Source of the DNA: Clusia tigrina
Lineage: Eukaryota; Arthropoda; Insecta; Diptera; Clusiidae
Direction of reading: 5' to 3'
DNA length: 64,000 bases
NCBI GenBank assembly: GCA_920105625.2
Contig: OV050031.1
Span: 214,389,194-214,453,193, forward strand
Shown here: in pieces, positions 52,160-64,000 of the stretch
Layout: each line of letters begins with the position of its first letter
Position numbering within the stretch: position 1 is the stretch's first letter
Notes under the pieces: generated by a model
Seen by the model: only the letters and a program-made list of their open reading frames with translations
What the model was told of the DNA's origin: nothing
The model's database searches: none
Made by a program: the position numbers and the translations under genes

Positions 52160-54495
52160 ATATAAATTATACCTCTTCACTACCTCTGCTTCTTCACTGT
52201 GTATGGGCCGTAATGTTTACACACACATCTCAACATGTATCGGCAACATGAATCTTACGCACACAATATGCTTGGCTTCTATTTGCTTTTCATGTGTATG
52301 GCAGCATTTTAACAAGTAAATAAATGGGGCTATCATGCTGGCCCCATCAGAAACGCCTGAGCAACTCTCCAACCAAGTTTACTTAACCCCCTACATAGGC
52401 GCGTTCCTTGTCAATAAAATTTTTTAACGTCAATTAGAGTAAAAATTTTAGACAATTGTGCCTCAAACTGTTAAAATATTTAGTAAATGGCTCCTTGGCT
52501 GGCTGCCACCATATAATGGATTCGTGTAGAGGCTGTTTAGCTCTCGGTGGGCGGGTGCATTTGCATCTGTTAAGGCTGGTGTGGATGCGTGTGTGTGTGT
52601 GGTCTTTGGCTCGTTGGAAAATTGATTTTGATCGCTTTCGTGTAGCGTTGCATGCCAAATGGTAACTAATGGTTTAGTTATTTTTTGGGTTGTGATGATG
52701 CCTCTTTTCTGTGGTGTGTGTGTGCCTCTTTTCTGTATTATGCCTTTTCTCTGATGTGTGATGCCTTTTGTGTGCGTGTGTGATGCCTCTTTTGTGTGCG
52801 TGTGTGTGCCTCTTTTCTGTGTGTATGTGCCTCTTTCTTGTTTAAAGTAGTTGGCTTATTTATCAGGCATTATTTTTCTTAGTCAAACCAATTTTCTGCA
52901 GCTGCTTTTTAACTTTTTAGAATATGATTGCGTATATTTTCATTTCTAAACTAATAAATTTCCATGAAACTAGAATTTCATTCGAATTTCCTTGAACTGA
53001 AAATATTCCAATTATAAACCTATTATATTCCCAATTTTTCTCATATGGTTCTCTGCACTGGACTACATTTTGATATCCCCGTACACTCTTCCCATATCTC
53101 TCGTTCTCTTTTTTTCTATGTACACGAACTCAAACTTAATCAAAATTGGCTTCAATCTTAGAAATTAATCATCATTAATCAACGAAGTGTACCCCCACTC
53201 TGGCTTGTACGTGTCTATGAAGTTGTTCTGGCTTTAATCACTTTGCGCCTGCGTGCTCCACGCAGTTTTAATGCGCAGACACCAGAAGTGCGAACTCTTT
53301 CCGCGTCAGTTTTTTCCCTCTTAGCTGAACACAGCTTGCTCGAATTTCGCTCACACGCTGAGGCAGAGGCAGATTGCGTGCTCCTATTTGGAAGATGGCG
53401 AGGCAGATACAAAAAATTTACTTTAAATGTGGCAAAAATAAAACTGAAAAATTAGAAATATTTCTTAGAAGAAAAAATTTAATGTGCCTCATCAAAGAGC
53501 TCCAAAAGGGGCAGATGAATGCAGTACCAAATGTGCTCAGGTGTGGCTTTGCTGTGCTTGCCAGTACCACTGATACCGCCACTGTGCATATTATCGTCTT
53601 TCCTCCACACCACCACCAGCACCATCTCGACCACATTTTCTTCCAGCGCCACTGCTATCCGCCGACACACACGGCGCTACTATTTACGTTCTCACACGAA
53701 AAGACGCGCATCTAATTTCAGTTTAATTATAATTCATTATAACCGTTTCTCGTGCTCAAGTGCAATCGGCAATTCTTGCCGAACGGTGCTCTATAGACGC
53801 CGCACACCCTGCCCCCACTTCGCTGCCACTTTGCCCCTCTTCCACTCGCCTATTTGCTGTTTGCAGTTTGCGCGCCAAAGTATAAATTATTGACCATTCA
53901 CAGTGGAAACTGAGCTGCTGCTGCTGGTGGTGCTGCTGCTGCTGGTGGTGTTGCTGCTGCTGCTGGTGGTGCTGCTGCACATGTTGCAGCAATACAAAAA
54001 ACAAATGTTAACGGATGAGGATGCTGCATATAAAACAGCATTTAAATTATAACGTTGCAAACGCTTAAGTGGTGCATGCGCACAAATCAAATGCACAACA
54101 AACGAACGCAATACGCAGAAAAACAAAGCACGTATGCGCAGCAAGAACATCGATTCGCTCGCTTTATTATAGCCTGCTCGGGTGCTGAATGCAACAGCAG
54201 AAACATTAGTAATGATGCACGTTTACGAGCTTGTATCTGTCCGTCGCTGTATACAAGGTACGCCCGAAAATGTATAAATCAGTATTATTTCATGATATAT
54301 GCGGGGTTTACTTTTTCATTGTCAGATAGAGGGGGTCCCAAAATGATCCTTCTTTATGTGATCGCTGAACCCATGGCACCATTATTTATTAATAAAGCAG
54401 TCAAAAATATAATTATGACATCTTTGGAATGTCTCTGAAATTTTGCTGTTGGGGAATAACTGACTTGGTGGGTCGTAATTCGCTAGACCCCCTAC
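52160..54495. other. Unassigned DNA with simple repeats, probable ZP gene intron
   Basis: Holds a TGTGTGCCTCTTTTCTGTG-type repeat (52690-52830) and a CTGCTGCTGGTGGTG tract (53910-53985). It also has a GC-richer block at 53210-53420 that could be regulatory or a promoter. Multiple overlapping short frames at 53240-54000 follow these composition biases. No coding exon with a PAN or signal-peptide signature was identified on the minus strand. Confidence 0.35.
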
Positions 54496-54499
54496 CAAA

Positions 54500-55530
54500 G
54501 GGAGAATTTCTGAACATCAGAATAAGAAAGGAAAAATTTCATATGCAAGTCTATTAAAGAAGAGTCTTCAGAGGTGGAGAAGTGACTCATATCAATAATT
54601 TCCTATGAGCGTTTAGACCTCTATTCCAACTCACCTCCTGTCTTCTTTAAAAATTGAAGACTGTTCAGAGAAGTTTGGAGAAGTGTTTCTTACAATTTCT
54701 TATGAGCGCTTAGACCCCTATTCTGCTTCACCTTCTTCCTTTAAAAATTTAAGACTGTTCAGAGAAGTGTGGAGAAGTGTCTCTTATCAATCATTCTTAT
54801 GATCTATTTAAACTTCTATTCCACCTCACCACCTTTTTCCTTTAAAAATTAAATAGTTCAGAGAAGTGTGGAGAAGTGTCTCATACCAATACTTTCATAT
54901 GAGCGTTTATACCTCTATTCTGCCTCACCTCCTCTCTTCTTTAAAAAGCTAAGAGTATTCAGATAAGTATATTTTATAATTTCTAATGATGGTTTAGACT
55001 TCTATTCCACCTCACCTCCTCTCTTCTTTAAAAATTAAAGACTTCAGAGAAGTGTGGAGAAGTGTCTCTTATAATTTCTTATAAGGGTTTAGACTACTAT
55101 TTCACCTCACGTCACCTCATCTCTTCTTTAAAAGCTAAGAGTCTTCAGAGAAGTGTCTTTTATAATTTTTTATGATGGTTTAGACCTCTATTCCACCTCA
55201 CCTCCTGTCTTCTTTAAAAATTAAAGACTTCAGAGAAGTGTGGTGAAGTGTCTGATATCAATAATTTCCTGTATTCTGCCGCATGTTCTTTCTTTAAAAA
55301 TTTAAGACTATTCAGAGAAGTGTGGAGAAGTGTCTTATATCAATAATTTCATATGAGCGTTTAGACTACTATTCCAACTCATCTCGTCTCTTCTTTAAAA
55401 AGCTAAGAGTCTTCAGAGAAGTACAGTATATTAAATATTCTGTCATGGAGAAGTGTGTCTTATCACTTCCTCTGATCAATTTAGACCTCTATTCCTCCTC
55501 ACATAATCTCTTGTTTAAAAAGTTCTTGTA
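54500..55530. repeat. Minisatellite, about 95-bp unit
   Basis: About ten copies with TTCAGAGAAGTGTGGAGAAG, TGTCTCTTATCAATAATTTC, TATGAGCGTTTAGACCTCTA, TTCCACCTCACCTCCTCTCT and TCTTTAAAAATTAAAGAC. Confidence 0.85.
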
Positions 55531-55659
55531 AAAAAGGAGTGCTAACGCCCCTCAATAGTAGGAAGATAACAACTCTTACCAATTTATATGCAATTTGATC
55601 ACAATTATCCACTTTGTTGCTCACTTCTTGTTCAGATAAACTCCTCTGGATATATATTT

Positions 55660-57130
55660 GTTATTCTGAGTGTGTCTATTGCCAGACCCCCTATCAAAAG
55701 GGTCAGTTTGGGCTCAAGTGATCCCTCTTAGATATTTGTATACCTTGGAATTTGGTGGACCTTTTTGTTGAATTTGTGGATAGTTGATTGCTCTAGAGGT
55801 GCCTTTACTTTAATTTATTTGGCTCTCTTGCTAGACCCCGCTACTATACTAAACAATTTGCGATCAACTACAAAACTGATCAAATTCCGATCAACAGTTT
55901 GTGAAGTTTTCTGAAGGCCGACTTTTTTGCACATCTATTGTTTGTTGTATTTCTGTTACATTCTTTGTCTCTTCTTTGTTTAGATCCGTCTCTTCTTTGT
56001 CTAGATCCCTCTACCAAATTAATCATTTTGACGATCAAGTGATTCCTTTTAAATGTTTGTATAACATCTGCTTCGGAGTTTATGGACCTTTTTAGTTACT
56101 TCTTGGTTATATGATTGTCATGGGCGTGTATTAATTCAGAATTTGTGTGTGTTTGTTGCTAAGCCCCCCTACCCAACTGATAAATTTCCGATCAAGTGAT
56201 CCATTTCTGAAGTTTTCTGAAGGTCGACTTTCTTGCACATCTCTTGATTGTTGTGTTTCTGTTACTTTATTTGTGTCAATGCCTGACCCTCTACCAAACC
56301 GAGCAGTTTCAGATCAAGTGATCCCAATTTCATTCTTTATATATCCCCTGCTTGGAAGTTTATGGACTATTCTGGCATATGTGATTGTTGTGGGCATGTA
56401 TTAATACAAAATTCTTGTTTGTGTTTCTTTTTAGATCCCTACCAAACTTATCAACTTTGGGTCAAGTAATGAAATTTACATTTTCCCTACCTCTACTCTT
56501 GGTTTTGTGGCCTTTTATAAACTTTTTTTAAACGAATTCCTCTGCGAATGAATTTGTGTGTTATTTTCTCTGCCTTCGTGCTAGACCCCTCCATCAAACC
56601 AAGCAATTTCCTACCCAATTGTTCCATTTTTGATGTTTGCTGAAGTTGGGTCTCTTTGCACATTTCTTGGACAGGTGTATTTCTGTTACTTTCTTTGACT
56701 CTGATGCTAGACTCCTCAACCAAAATGATCATTTTGGGGCCCTCTTAGAATTTATCCTTATGGACTTTTAGGAATTTACATGTTACTGTCTTTGACTCTG
56801 CTTCTAGACCCCTTACCAAATCAGGTTTATTTCGGTAAGAGAGTAATTAGTAAATAACAAAATAATAGTAAGGACTCCCGACGAACCCTGCCTTGCATTG
56901 GTCTGCCTTTTAGTCTACTTTACATACTTCTGTTACTGTCGTTGACTCTGCTGCTAGACCTAGACCCCTTACCTAATCGGGTTTATTTCGGTAAGCAGTA
57001 AATTACAAGGACCCCCATCGAACCCTGCCTTAGACTTTTTTGCTCAATCTTCCTTTAGGTCATTGCTCTGGGCGTGCTTCGTTGTGAATTTTTGTTATCT
57101 TTCTGACTTGGACTTCCCACCAAACCCATC
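55660..57130. repeat. Long diverged repeat array built around CTAGACCCCCTACCAAA
   Basis: The words GCTAGACCCCTTACCAAA, GATCAAGTGATCCC, TGTTTCTGTTACTTTCTTTG and TTTGGAGTTTATGGACC recur irregularly at about 100-180-bp spacing. Divergence is greater than in the neighbouring 95-bp array, so it is an older array. Confidence 0.65.
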
Positions 57131-58765
57131 AATACTACCTACCACCACACCCTGTATAAATATGCTGGGGTAAGAATGCAAATTGCCGCAGGCGTTTGCA
57201 GCACAAGAGAAAAAAGAAATTCAATTCTCTGCTGTTCGATATTACGTATGCGTAGCCATATCAAATGTAATTTGTTATCCTGTGTAATGGGTGCTGTTGC
57301 TGGTGATGGCGGTGATGGTGGCTGCTGCTTGTGCTGCCACAACAAATGTGCTGTGGTACTCGTAGCCGGTATGTGTGTGTGCGTTTGTGTGAGGAACAAC
57401 TCTCGCAAGCAAACGCTACTAATGTGCATTTCCTGCTCTGCGCATCATGCAGCTTAATTAGATTAGATTGCAGCGCTTTCATTTACGAGTTGTGTGGATA
57501 ACTCTGCATACAACTGCAAACAGTGATTTTTATCGCACATTTCGCTACTGCATTTCCTTCTCAGCGGTTCGCATCGCATCGGATCGGATCGCACTGGCTG
57601 GACGCTTGGATAGCTGAATGGATGGATGGATAGATGGTTGGATGGTTGGTTGGCTGGTTGTTTGGTTGGATGGATGAATGTACACTTGCGCGAGTTCTGT
57701 TGTATAACGTAATTGACTTATATTTTTCCTTTTTGCTTTTCCGCTTTTGCTTTTTTTTTGTCTGCGTGTATTTGTATTTTTGTATTTTCACTTGCAGTTG
57801 CATGATTTTTCGCAGAATTGTTATACCCTATTCCCAGTAGGGGTATCATCGGGCATGTTATGTGCTACAAAAGGTCTTTAGGAATGTTAATGATGCGTAA
57901 GGAACTTCAGCCGCGCATATGCCGCAGATAAAATTGCTTCGCGCTGTCGTAATAACTCTTGTGCCGACTGGCAACCGTTTCTTTGGCGTGGAAAGCGTGG
58001 CCAAAGCCCGCCTAGCAACCCCATAAATTATTTTCCTTTTGCTCAGTTGAACTTTCTTTATTGTAACAATATTTTTACTTTTTCCCCTCAACGCTAACAA
58101 AAAAATGCGAAAAAAATATAAAAATTCACAGAGAAAACTTTAGGAAAAAAAGGAAACCTGACAAAGCCGCCGCGGGCTGAAAAACAGTTAAAATTTTCAT
58201 TTTTATTGTCTGCGCCCATGCCGCAAATTGTGGCCTGTCAAAAATTGATTTAAACACAGAATTTATTGAGTTGTCCATGGCAGTCAATGCGCACGCGTAC
58301 CACAAAAGCGCCGATTTCTTCCTTCTAAAATACTTTGGCGCACTTGTTGGGCATTTTTTTCTTCTATTTTATTGGTTTTTTTTCTATTTTTATTGATATT
58401 TTGTTTTCTTCTGGACAACGGTAATAATGGTGCAGCATTTTTGTGTTGGCCTTGATTTAAAAAGCGATTTATACAAATTGCGTGTTATTTATTTAAATGC
58501 CCGGTTTAGAGAGATCGACACGGCCGTCTCTCGGCACTTCAGCAGCTGACGAAGTGGGTGAAATTTAGTGCGATTGTGAACCTTTGATTAGACAATTTGA
58601 CTGAGGTAAAAATTTACTAGCTGCAGAGCGCTTGAAAAGCAACAAATTTACTAATAGTGAGGGGGAAGGGGGGTAGGCGTGGGTGTGGAGTGTTCAGTTT
58701 AGCAAAACAATGTGGTTCATGAAGGATAGATAACTACATTGAAAACCCGATTTCATGAATTCAAC
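57131..58765. other. Unassigned DNA, probable ZP gene intron or upstream region
   Basis: Contains a GGTTGGTTGGCTGGTTG simple tract (57615-57675) and TTTTGCTTTTTT runs. Around 57820-57850 there is TATACCCTATTCCCAGTAGG, a motif common in repeat ends but unclassified here. No gene was recognised. Confidence 0.35.
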
Positions 58766-58769
58766 ATAA

Positions 58770-59690
58770 GAAAGAGGATGAAGAAAGACTTAATGAAGCT
58801 TTATAAAGGCATTAAAAACAACTATTCAAACTTTAGAGCTATAATGCTGTCAACTTTATGAAGCAGACACTAATTATACAACTGCTTTCTTGAAGCTTCT
58901 TATATTTTTTATTTATAACGATAGCAACTTGTGCAAAGAACTTTATAAAGACTATAATAATGAAGATGAACAAATACTTGAAGCTTTGTAATAACAGTAA
59001 AGACTACTCTTGAAGCTTTTTATAATGATCCAAAGTTTATAATTATTCAATTGGTGTCTTTAAGCTTCGTAGATCATATTTTTAGTAGTACAGGATCAAC
59101 TTAGAAAGTAAAATTTTATAAAGCCTATAATAATGAAGACGAAGAAAGACTTGAAGCTGTATAATGCCATTAAAGAATCGTTAAACTTTATATTTATAAT
59201 GCTGTCAACTTTATAAATAAGACACTAATTATGCAGTTGGTTTCCTAAAGCTTGTTACATTTTATATTTATAACCATAGCAACCTGGGAAAGGAACCTTA
59301 TACAGTCTATAATGATAAAGATGAAGAAAAACTGTATAGGGCTTTATAATGGCATTAAAGACAACTGTTTACACTTTATAGTTATAGTGCTGTAAACTTC
59401 ACAATTATGCAGTTTGTGTTTTAAAGCTTCTTAGATTATATTTTTAGTGGTACAGGAGCAACTTTGGAAAGGAAAACCTTATAAAGCCTATAGTATTCAA
59501 GATGAAGAAAGACTTGGAAATTTATAACGGCATTAAAGAACCGTTGAACTTTATATTTATACTGTTGCAAACTTTCTAAACAAGACACTAATTATGCAGT
59601 TGATTTCTTAACGCTTCATAGATTTCATTTTCATTACAGTAGCAATGTTGAAGGGAACCCGTTATGAGCTCTATAATGTTTATAAAGTTT
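58770..59690. repeat. Tandem repeat, about 181-bp unit
   Basis: Five units, with GATGAAGAAAGACTTGAAGC recurring near 58777, 58963, 59137, 59317 and 59500. Each is followed by GGCATTAAAGACAACT, CTGTCAACTTTATAA, GACACTAATTATGCAGTTG and GGTACAGGAGCAACTT. Confidence 0.85.
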
Positions 59691-59929
59691 TAAAGGTGTT
59701 AAACCGATGATAGACTTGTAGTTTGAATATAACCCCGTTTAAATCCATGAAACAAAATCAAAATAACATTAAATTGAAACAAAAAATCAATTGATAAGTT
59801 AAATAATCAGCTCATGGGGTCTATAAAGATCTGTGGGGCCATAGAAAGGGTCTGTATGGGACTCATAGACAAGAAGAGTGAATATGGAGGGGAGCAACAA
59901 CAAAACAAAAATTTGTTTTATTCCGAAAT

Positions 59930-60310
59930 CTGTAAAAAATGTGTGCAAACGTGTAAAAATTTATAAATTATACAGGCTATGTAAAAAACTATACAAGCTT
60001 TATAAAATCGTTGTAAAAGCTCTAAAAAAAACTATATACAAGCATTATAAAAGCTGTACGAACTTTGTTGCGAAAGCAAACATTTCAATTTGCCAAAGAT
60101 TTAAAAACTTTATACGAACTCTATAAAAACGTTATACAAACTCTATAAAAAACGTTATACAATCTCTATAAACACTTTATATAAACTCTGTTGGTTATAA
60201 AAATTCTATGTCAACATTGCGCAAGCAAATTTTTGAGTTTGCCAATCATTTGAAAATTGTATACAAACTCTATAAAAGTATTATACAAGCTCTATATGAA
60301 ATCTGTTGAT
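59930..60310. repeat. Short tandem repeat (CTCTATAAAAACGTTATACAAA)
   Basis: Diverged units of about 22 bp (ACTCTATAAAAACGTTATAC), 12 or more. A longer GCAAGCAAATTTTTGAGTTT block recurs at about 60080, 60220 and 60335. Confidence 0.7.
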
Positions 60311-60439
60311 TATAAAAATTCTATACCATCATCCTGAAAGCAAATTTTTCTATTTGCCCATTATTGTGAAAAAGTATAAAGGCAATAAAGCGTTGCAATA
60401 TTCAGTCACACCCTATATAAATCCAATTATTATATTGCA

Positions 60440-60985
60440 CTTGGACGACGAACATTCCTTATCCCTGGAGGGACTTCTGAGATTCATAAAGAGTTCAAGA
60501 AGATTGAAAAGGTGTAACTTCCCTTTCACAATCCTAGCCTCCGCCTCCCCCCAAATATTTGACAGCTTTACAGTACAAAGGGCATCAAAGCCTGAGGGCT
60601 TTCAAACCTCCTTCTTCGACGGTTCTCCGTCCTAACCCACTTCTATCTATTTATCTATCTATTTATCTATCTATTTATCTATCTATTTATCTATCTATTT
60701 ATCTATCTATTTACTGAAAACAACAGTTGCTTACCGAAGAAGATTTCTGAAACTGAAGCAGGCACAAAGGGACCCATAAGAAAAATATATACTCAGTTGG
60801 GGGAAAGTATATATTCAGTTGGGGAGAAGAGAAGTGTATATTCAGTTGGGGAAAAGTATACGAGTATATCTCCCCTCCCATATATTTTCAGGCTTACAGT
60901 ACAAAGACTTGGAGCCTATCTTCTTGGGGGGCTCCTCGGCCTATCCCACTTATATTCTATTCTATTCTATTCTATCTTAAAAGTT
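60440..60985 (+). mobile_element. Two related element 3' ends with different tandem tails
   Basis: TTTACAGTACAAAG at 60568 and TTACAGTACAAAG at 60893 are followed by similar sequence (CTTCTTCGACGGTTCTCCGT, CCTAACCCACT against CTTCTTGGGGGGCTCCTCGG, CCTATCCCACT). The copies then end in (TCTATTTA)n at 60640-60715 and (TTCTA)n at 60948-60975. An identical position for two different simple tails is typical of non-LTR retroposon 3' ends. The upstream open frame (GLLRFIKSSRRLKRC) may be residual coding sequence. Confidence 0.5.
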
Positions 60986-60989
60986 GTAC

Positions 60990-63405
60990 AATTGGGTTTT
61001 AACAAACTCGATAAAAGCTTGTTTCTTATAAATGTCTCAATTTGTCAATCTAACATTATAAGGCCATTCATGGTCCTGATGGAGTTTTGTCCTTATCGCT
61101 TAGTCAGTGCTTTACAGAGTTGATGTCAATTGCAAAGGAAATTCCTGCAGCAGCACACATTTCGATTTCTTCTTCGCCACTTGCAACACTTGATAAGACC
61201 GACCATACCGGTCATGTCAAAAGAGCACCTGAAATATTCTACAAAAAAATTCTCACCAACTAAATCCAAAGCAGAATTGAAAAAGAAGATGTTTTCTTGA
61301 AGTCTCCACCATTCTGGTGCTGTCGCTTCATAAAATTTCTTTAAACGAAACGATCCTTAAATATAATATTTGTAAAACAATTTGCAACAATCACAACATT
61401 TAAAGGAACCGCCTACAAGAAAGAATTTGTTGCCTTACAATGCGACCAAAAGCAAGAATCTTGCAGGAATTTTGTGTATAAATATTACGAAACGGACTAA
61501 GATCACGTTTTGGAGATTATCACAGTTGCAGCCCCCTCAAAAGTGACTAAACGAAGAAAATTAAGCAAAATTGGAAGGCACAAAGGCAGCGAAGAATTCA
61601 ATGAACCAAACACGAAAAGCAGCTGCACAGAAATTCCCTTTCGTAAACTGGCAAGAAACTTGAAATTGCCTTAAATTTAAAGTGGAGTCCTTTGGAGGAA
61701 TTGCAGCCCAAAAGTTGCGCATTCGGCAAATGATAATTTATGTCATTACGGCGAGTTTTTGAGCGGTGCCTGCCATTAAACTGCCAAACGAAAAAGACGT
61801 AAAGTCGAATAATGCCAATTGGACGCTTCGGCGAGCCGCATCCTTAAATGCCAGAAGTGCAGCAAAGCAGGAAGCAGCGCTCACGCAGCACACGAGTTCA
61901 ATGCCCTGCCAGCCAAATACTTGTGCCGAAATCTTGTGCGCTGTGACTGTGGCCACTTGGGTGCCAACACAAATAAGCGAGCCACACTTTTAAAGGTTTC
62001 TCTCCTTTTGAAGAGCTGTAAAAGTAGAAAGGAACAAAGGCAGACTTCAAAAAAATGGGTTTCTTTTCTGCAACTGAAACTGTGAAGCGAAATTGTGACG
62101 ACAACGATGACGAGACACGCCGCTACTGCTGTGAGTGCAGTAATTATCTGTGAAAAAAGAAAGGAAAATGATTTGAAGCTTCAATAACGGTTCCCATTTA
62201 ACTCATTTTCAGAGGGAAACATAAAAATGAACTGACGAAATTGATTTGATTGCTCGAAACAGCAGAAAATTGACCGAAATTGATGAAGAAAGTTGAAGCA
62301 AAAAAGAAATGTTTGTGAAGGAAATAAATGTGAATTTCACAAAAAAATTCTTTTTAAGTGTTTAAAAAATAATTAAAAATGGCCTTTAAAATAATTTATA
62401 AAAAGTTCATTTCTGATTCATTTTTATATACAGAAATCAGTTACCAAATTCTTTAACTGAGTTTCTCGCTAACTGGGCGTACACGCACGGGCGCGGTTAC
62501 ACATTCTACTACCCTCAGGCACACAAAAATAAAAAACAACAAATTTAAATCTCCTGAACTCTTGAGCAGAAAAAAAACATAGAATCCAGTTTATCAGCAA
62601 AGAACACAACAACAAACTCTTTATCAAACATCACTTCAGGAATGTTGCGTGCAGTGAACAATGCAAGAACGCACCTGTTGCCAAAACCCACAAAAATGCA
62701 ACTTCCAGAATGAGAGGCTCCTCGGATGCACCACACTAGCAAGGCAGCAAGTACACACAGAGCTGACTGAGTAAGCGCTGCAATTGATCACACAATTCTT
62801 AGCTTAGCTTAGCTCGCCTTACCCAGCACAGCCGCACTTACACACATACCAACACACAAACACACGCGCGCACCCATGCGCAGTGAGTAAATAAATCCAT
62901 AAATTATAAAGGAGGCAATGTGTTGGCACTGGCCTGCGACCGCTGATGCGGGCAGCCCGATCTGGTGTGATGTAGTGTGGTGTGGCGCCTTTTATTTCTA
63001 TCGTAATTATAAGCTAAGTGCATGCGGCACTCGTTGCTGCCACTGCCGCTGCCACTGTCACTGCCGCTGCTGCATCTGCTCTTTAGGCACAATTCTTACC
63101 TTTTCTTTATATATTTCAACACCAATTGTAAATGATATTTATTCTGTATGGTGAAGATTTGTGTGTGGATGCAACAGCAGCAGGATCAGCACAGACAAAG
63201 GGTGTGGAAATGATGTATGGCGTCACAGATAAGTAGCATTATTATTAGCACTTTTCTCCCCCACAATTATTGGTTAACTATTCCAAAGAATGAAAAAATG
63301 AAAAAACAATATTAGGAACTAAGCCAGCCAATGGGAGTGTGAGGATGTACTTGCACGCTAGAAAATTCAAAAATTCCCTGCATTCAAGTTCTTTATAATT
63401 GCTTG
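60990..63405. other. Mostly unique DNA, unassigned
   Basis: The least repetitive stretch of the right half of the window (61140-63300). It includes GC-richer blocks at 61740-61980, 62610-62760 and 62900-63090. A GCCACTGCCGCTGCCACTG simple tract lies at 63035-63075. No exon was supported. Non-repetitive DNA next to a developmental ZP gene could hold regulatory sites, but none was identified specifically. Confidence 0.35.
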
Positions 63406-63409
63406 ATGC

Positions 63410-64000
63410 TTCCACGGTAATCTATGTTAGTCTATGTTGTTGTAAATATATGAAAACTTTACTCAGATACACATTTTAAGTACGCTTCAGTTGAGGAGAT
63501 GATAAGATATCATATCCAGTCATCATTTTATCATTATCTATGTTAATGCTATATTGAAGTATCCCAGTCAAATATCAAAAGATGTTTCTTAATCCAGTTT
63601 GTGTTGTTATTCTGAGTTTTTGATATATTAAAAGAATTGCGTCAAAGCTATATTTCCAGTATCTCAAATCGGAGAATTGTTGGTCATTTCCCATAACCAA
63701 AGTGCTACTGAAGTTTATAAAAAGTTCACTAAAAACTCGTTTAATTCTGTTCTTTTAGTACGATAGTTAGTTGCCACTGGTACATCCGTCATGATTCTAT
63801 GTTATTCTATGTTTTTGGGCTATGCAGAACTAGTATACTCTAACCACAACCGTACAGCTTGCTTTAATAAACGAACTTCTTTTGCTTCTGTTTTTTTAGT
63901 ACGATAGCTGCCACCATTACATCCGTCATGATTCTATGTTATTCATATTTCTAGTATCTCTAATCGGGGAACTGTTGGTCATCTCCCATAACCAAAGTTA
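63410..64000. repeat. Tandem repeat running off the right window edge
   Basis: AATCGGAGAATTGTTGGTCA + TTTCCCATAACCAAAGT at about 63665 recurs at about 63961 (offset about 297 bp). TTAGTACGATAG ... ACATCCGTCATGATTCTATG occurs twice about 140 bp apart (63757 and 63897). Confidence 0.75.

Noticed and set aside
57858..58100. 80-codon minus-strand frame with basic N-terminus
   Set aside because: No recognisable domain and no supporting signals; composition resembles non-coding DNA.
62918..63154. Cys/His-rich 78-codon frame
   Set aside because: Cysteines come from a GCCACTGCCGCTGCC simple repeat; not a zinc-binding protein.

Overview
This window looks like nuclear DNA of a higher (brachyceran) fly. 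A true fruit fly (Tephritidae) is the best guess, because the protein families, short-intron splice sites and mariner/hAT/LTR/non-LTR content fit, but the sequence alone does not fix the species. The DNA is AT-rich, gene-poor and repeat-rich. Everything here was read by eye, and no database search was run.

Genes, left to right. (1) A minus-strand reading frame open to the left window edge (1-580), unidentified, with an AT-hook-like basic motif. (2) A two-exon minus-strand gene (2692-3753) for a secreted TsetseEP/DUF725-like protein, with TATA box and polyA signal. (3) A single-exon minus-strand gene (13442-13846) for a 134-residue protein with three W-[N/D]-G-x-F repeats. (4) Atg16 on the plus strand (six exons, 20112-37647): the coiled-coil half plus the first WD40 blades. 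The rest of the propeller was not found in the window. (5) A minus-strand gene (43676-49757) for a PAN + zona-pellucida (ZP) transmembrane apical-matrix protein. Its last four exons are present and its 5' exons lie to the right of the window or were not recognised.

Between and inside the genes are many mobile-element remnants. They include EN/RT and RNase H pieces of non-LTR retrotransposons, three or four mariner-like elements (one internally deleted, one with an internal tandem duplication), a probable solo LTR with a strong heat-shock-element cluster inside Atg16 intron 3, a hAT MITE family, and a tRNA-derived SINE family. One MITE copy is intact, with a perfect 8-bp target-site duplication.

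The most striking structure is at 50690-52155. The tRNA-like head of the SINE has been amplified into about 15 tandem monomers, part of them in a 469-bp higher-order repeat, and the array ends in a normal SINE 3' body. About 18 further minisatellite arrays (periods 15 to about 300 bp) are scattered over the window. Several, in the Atg16 introns, share a TTCnnGAA core like half of a heat-shock element. A MITE-internal 21-bp repeat and the SINE (TAA)n tails show how mobile elements appear to have seeded some arrays.
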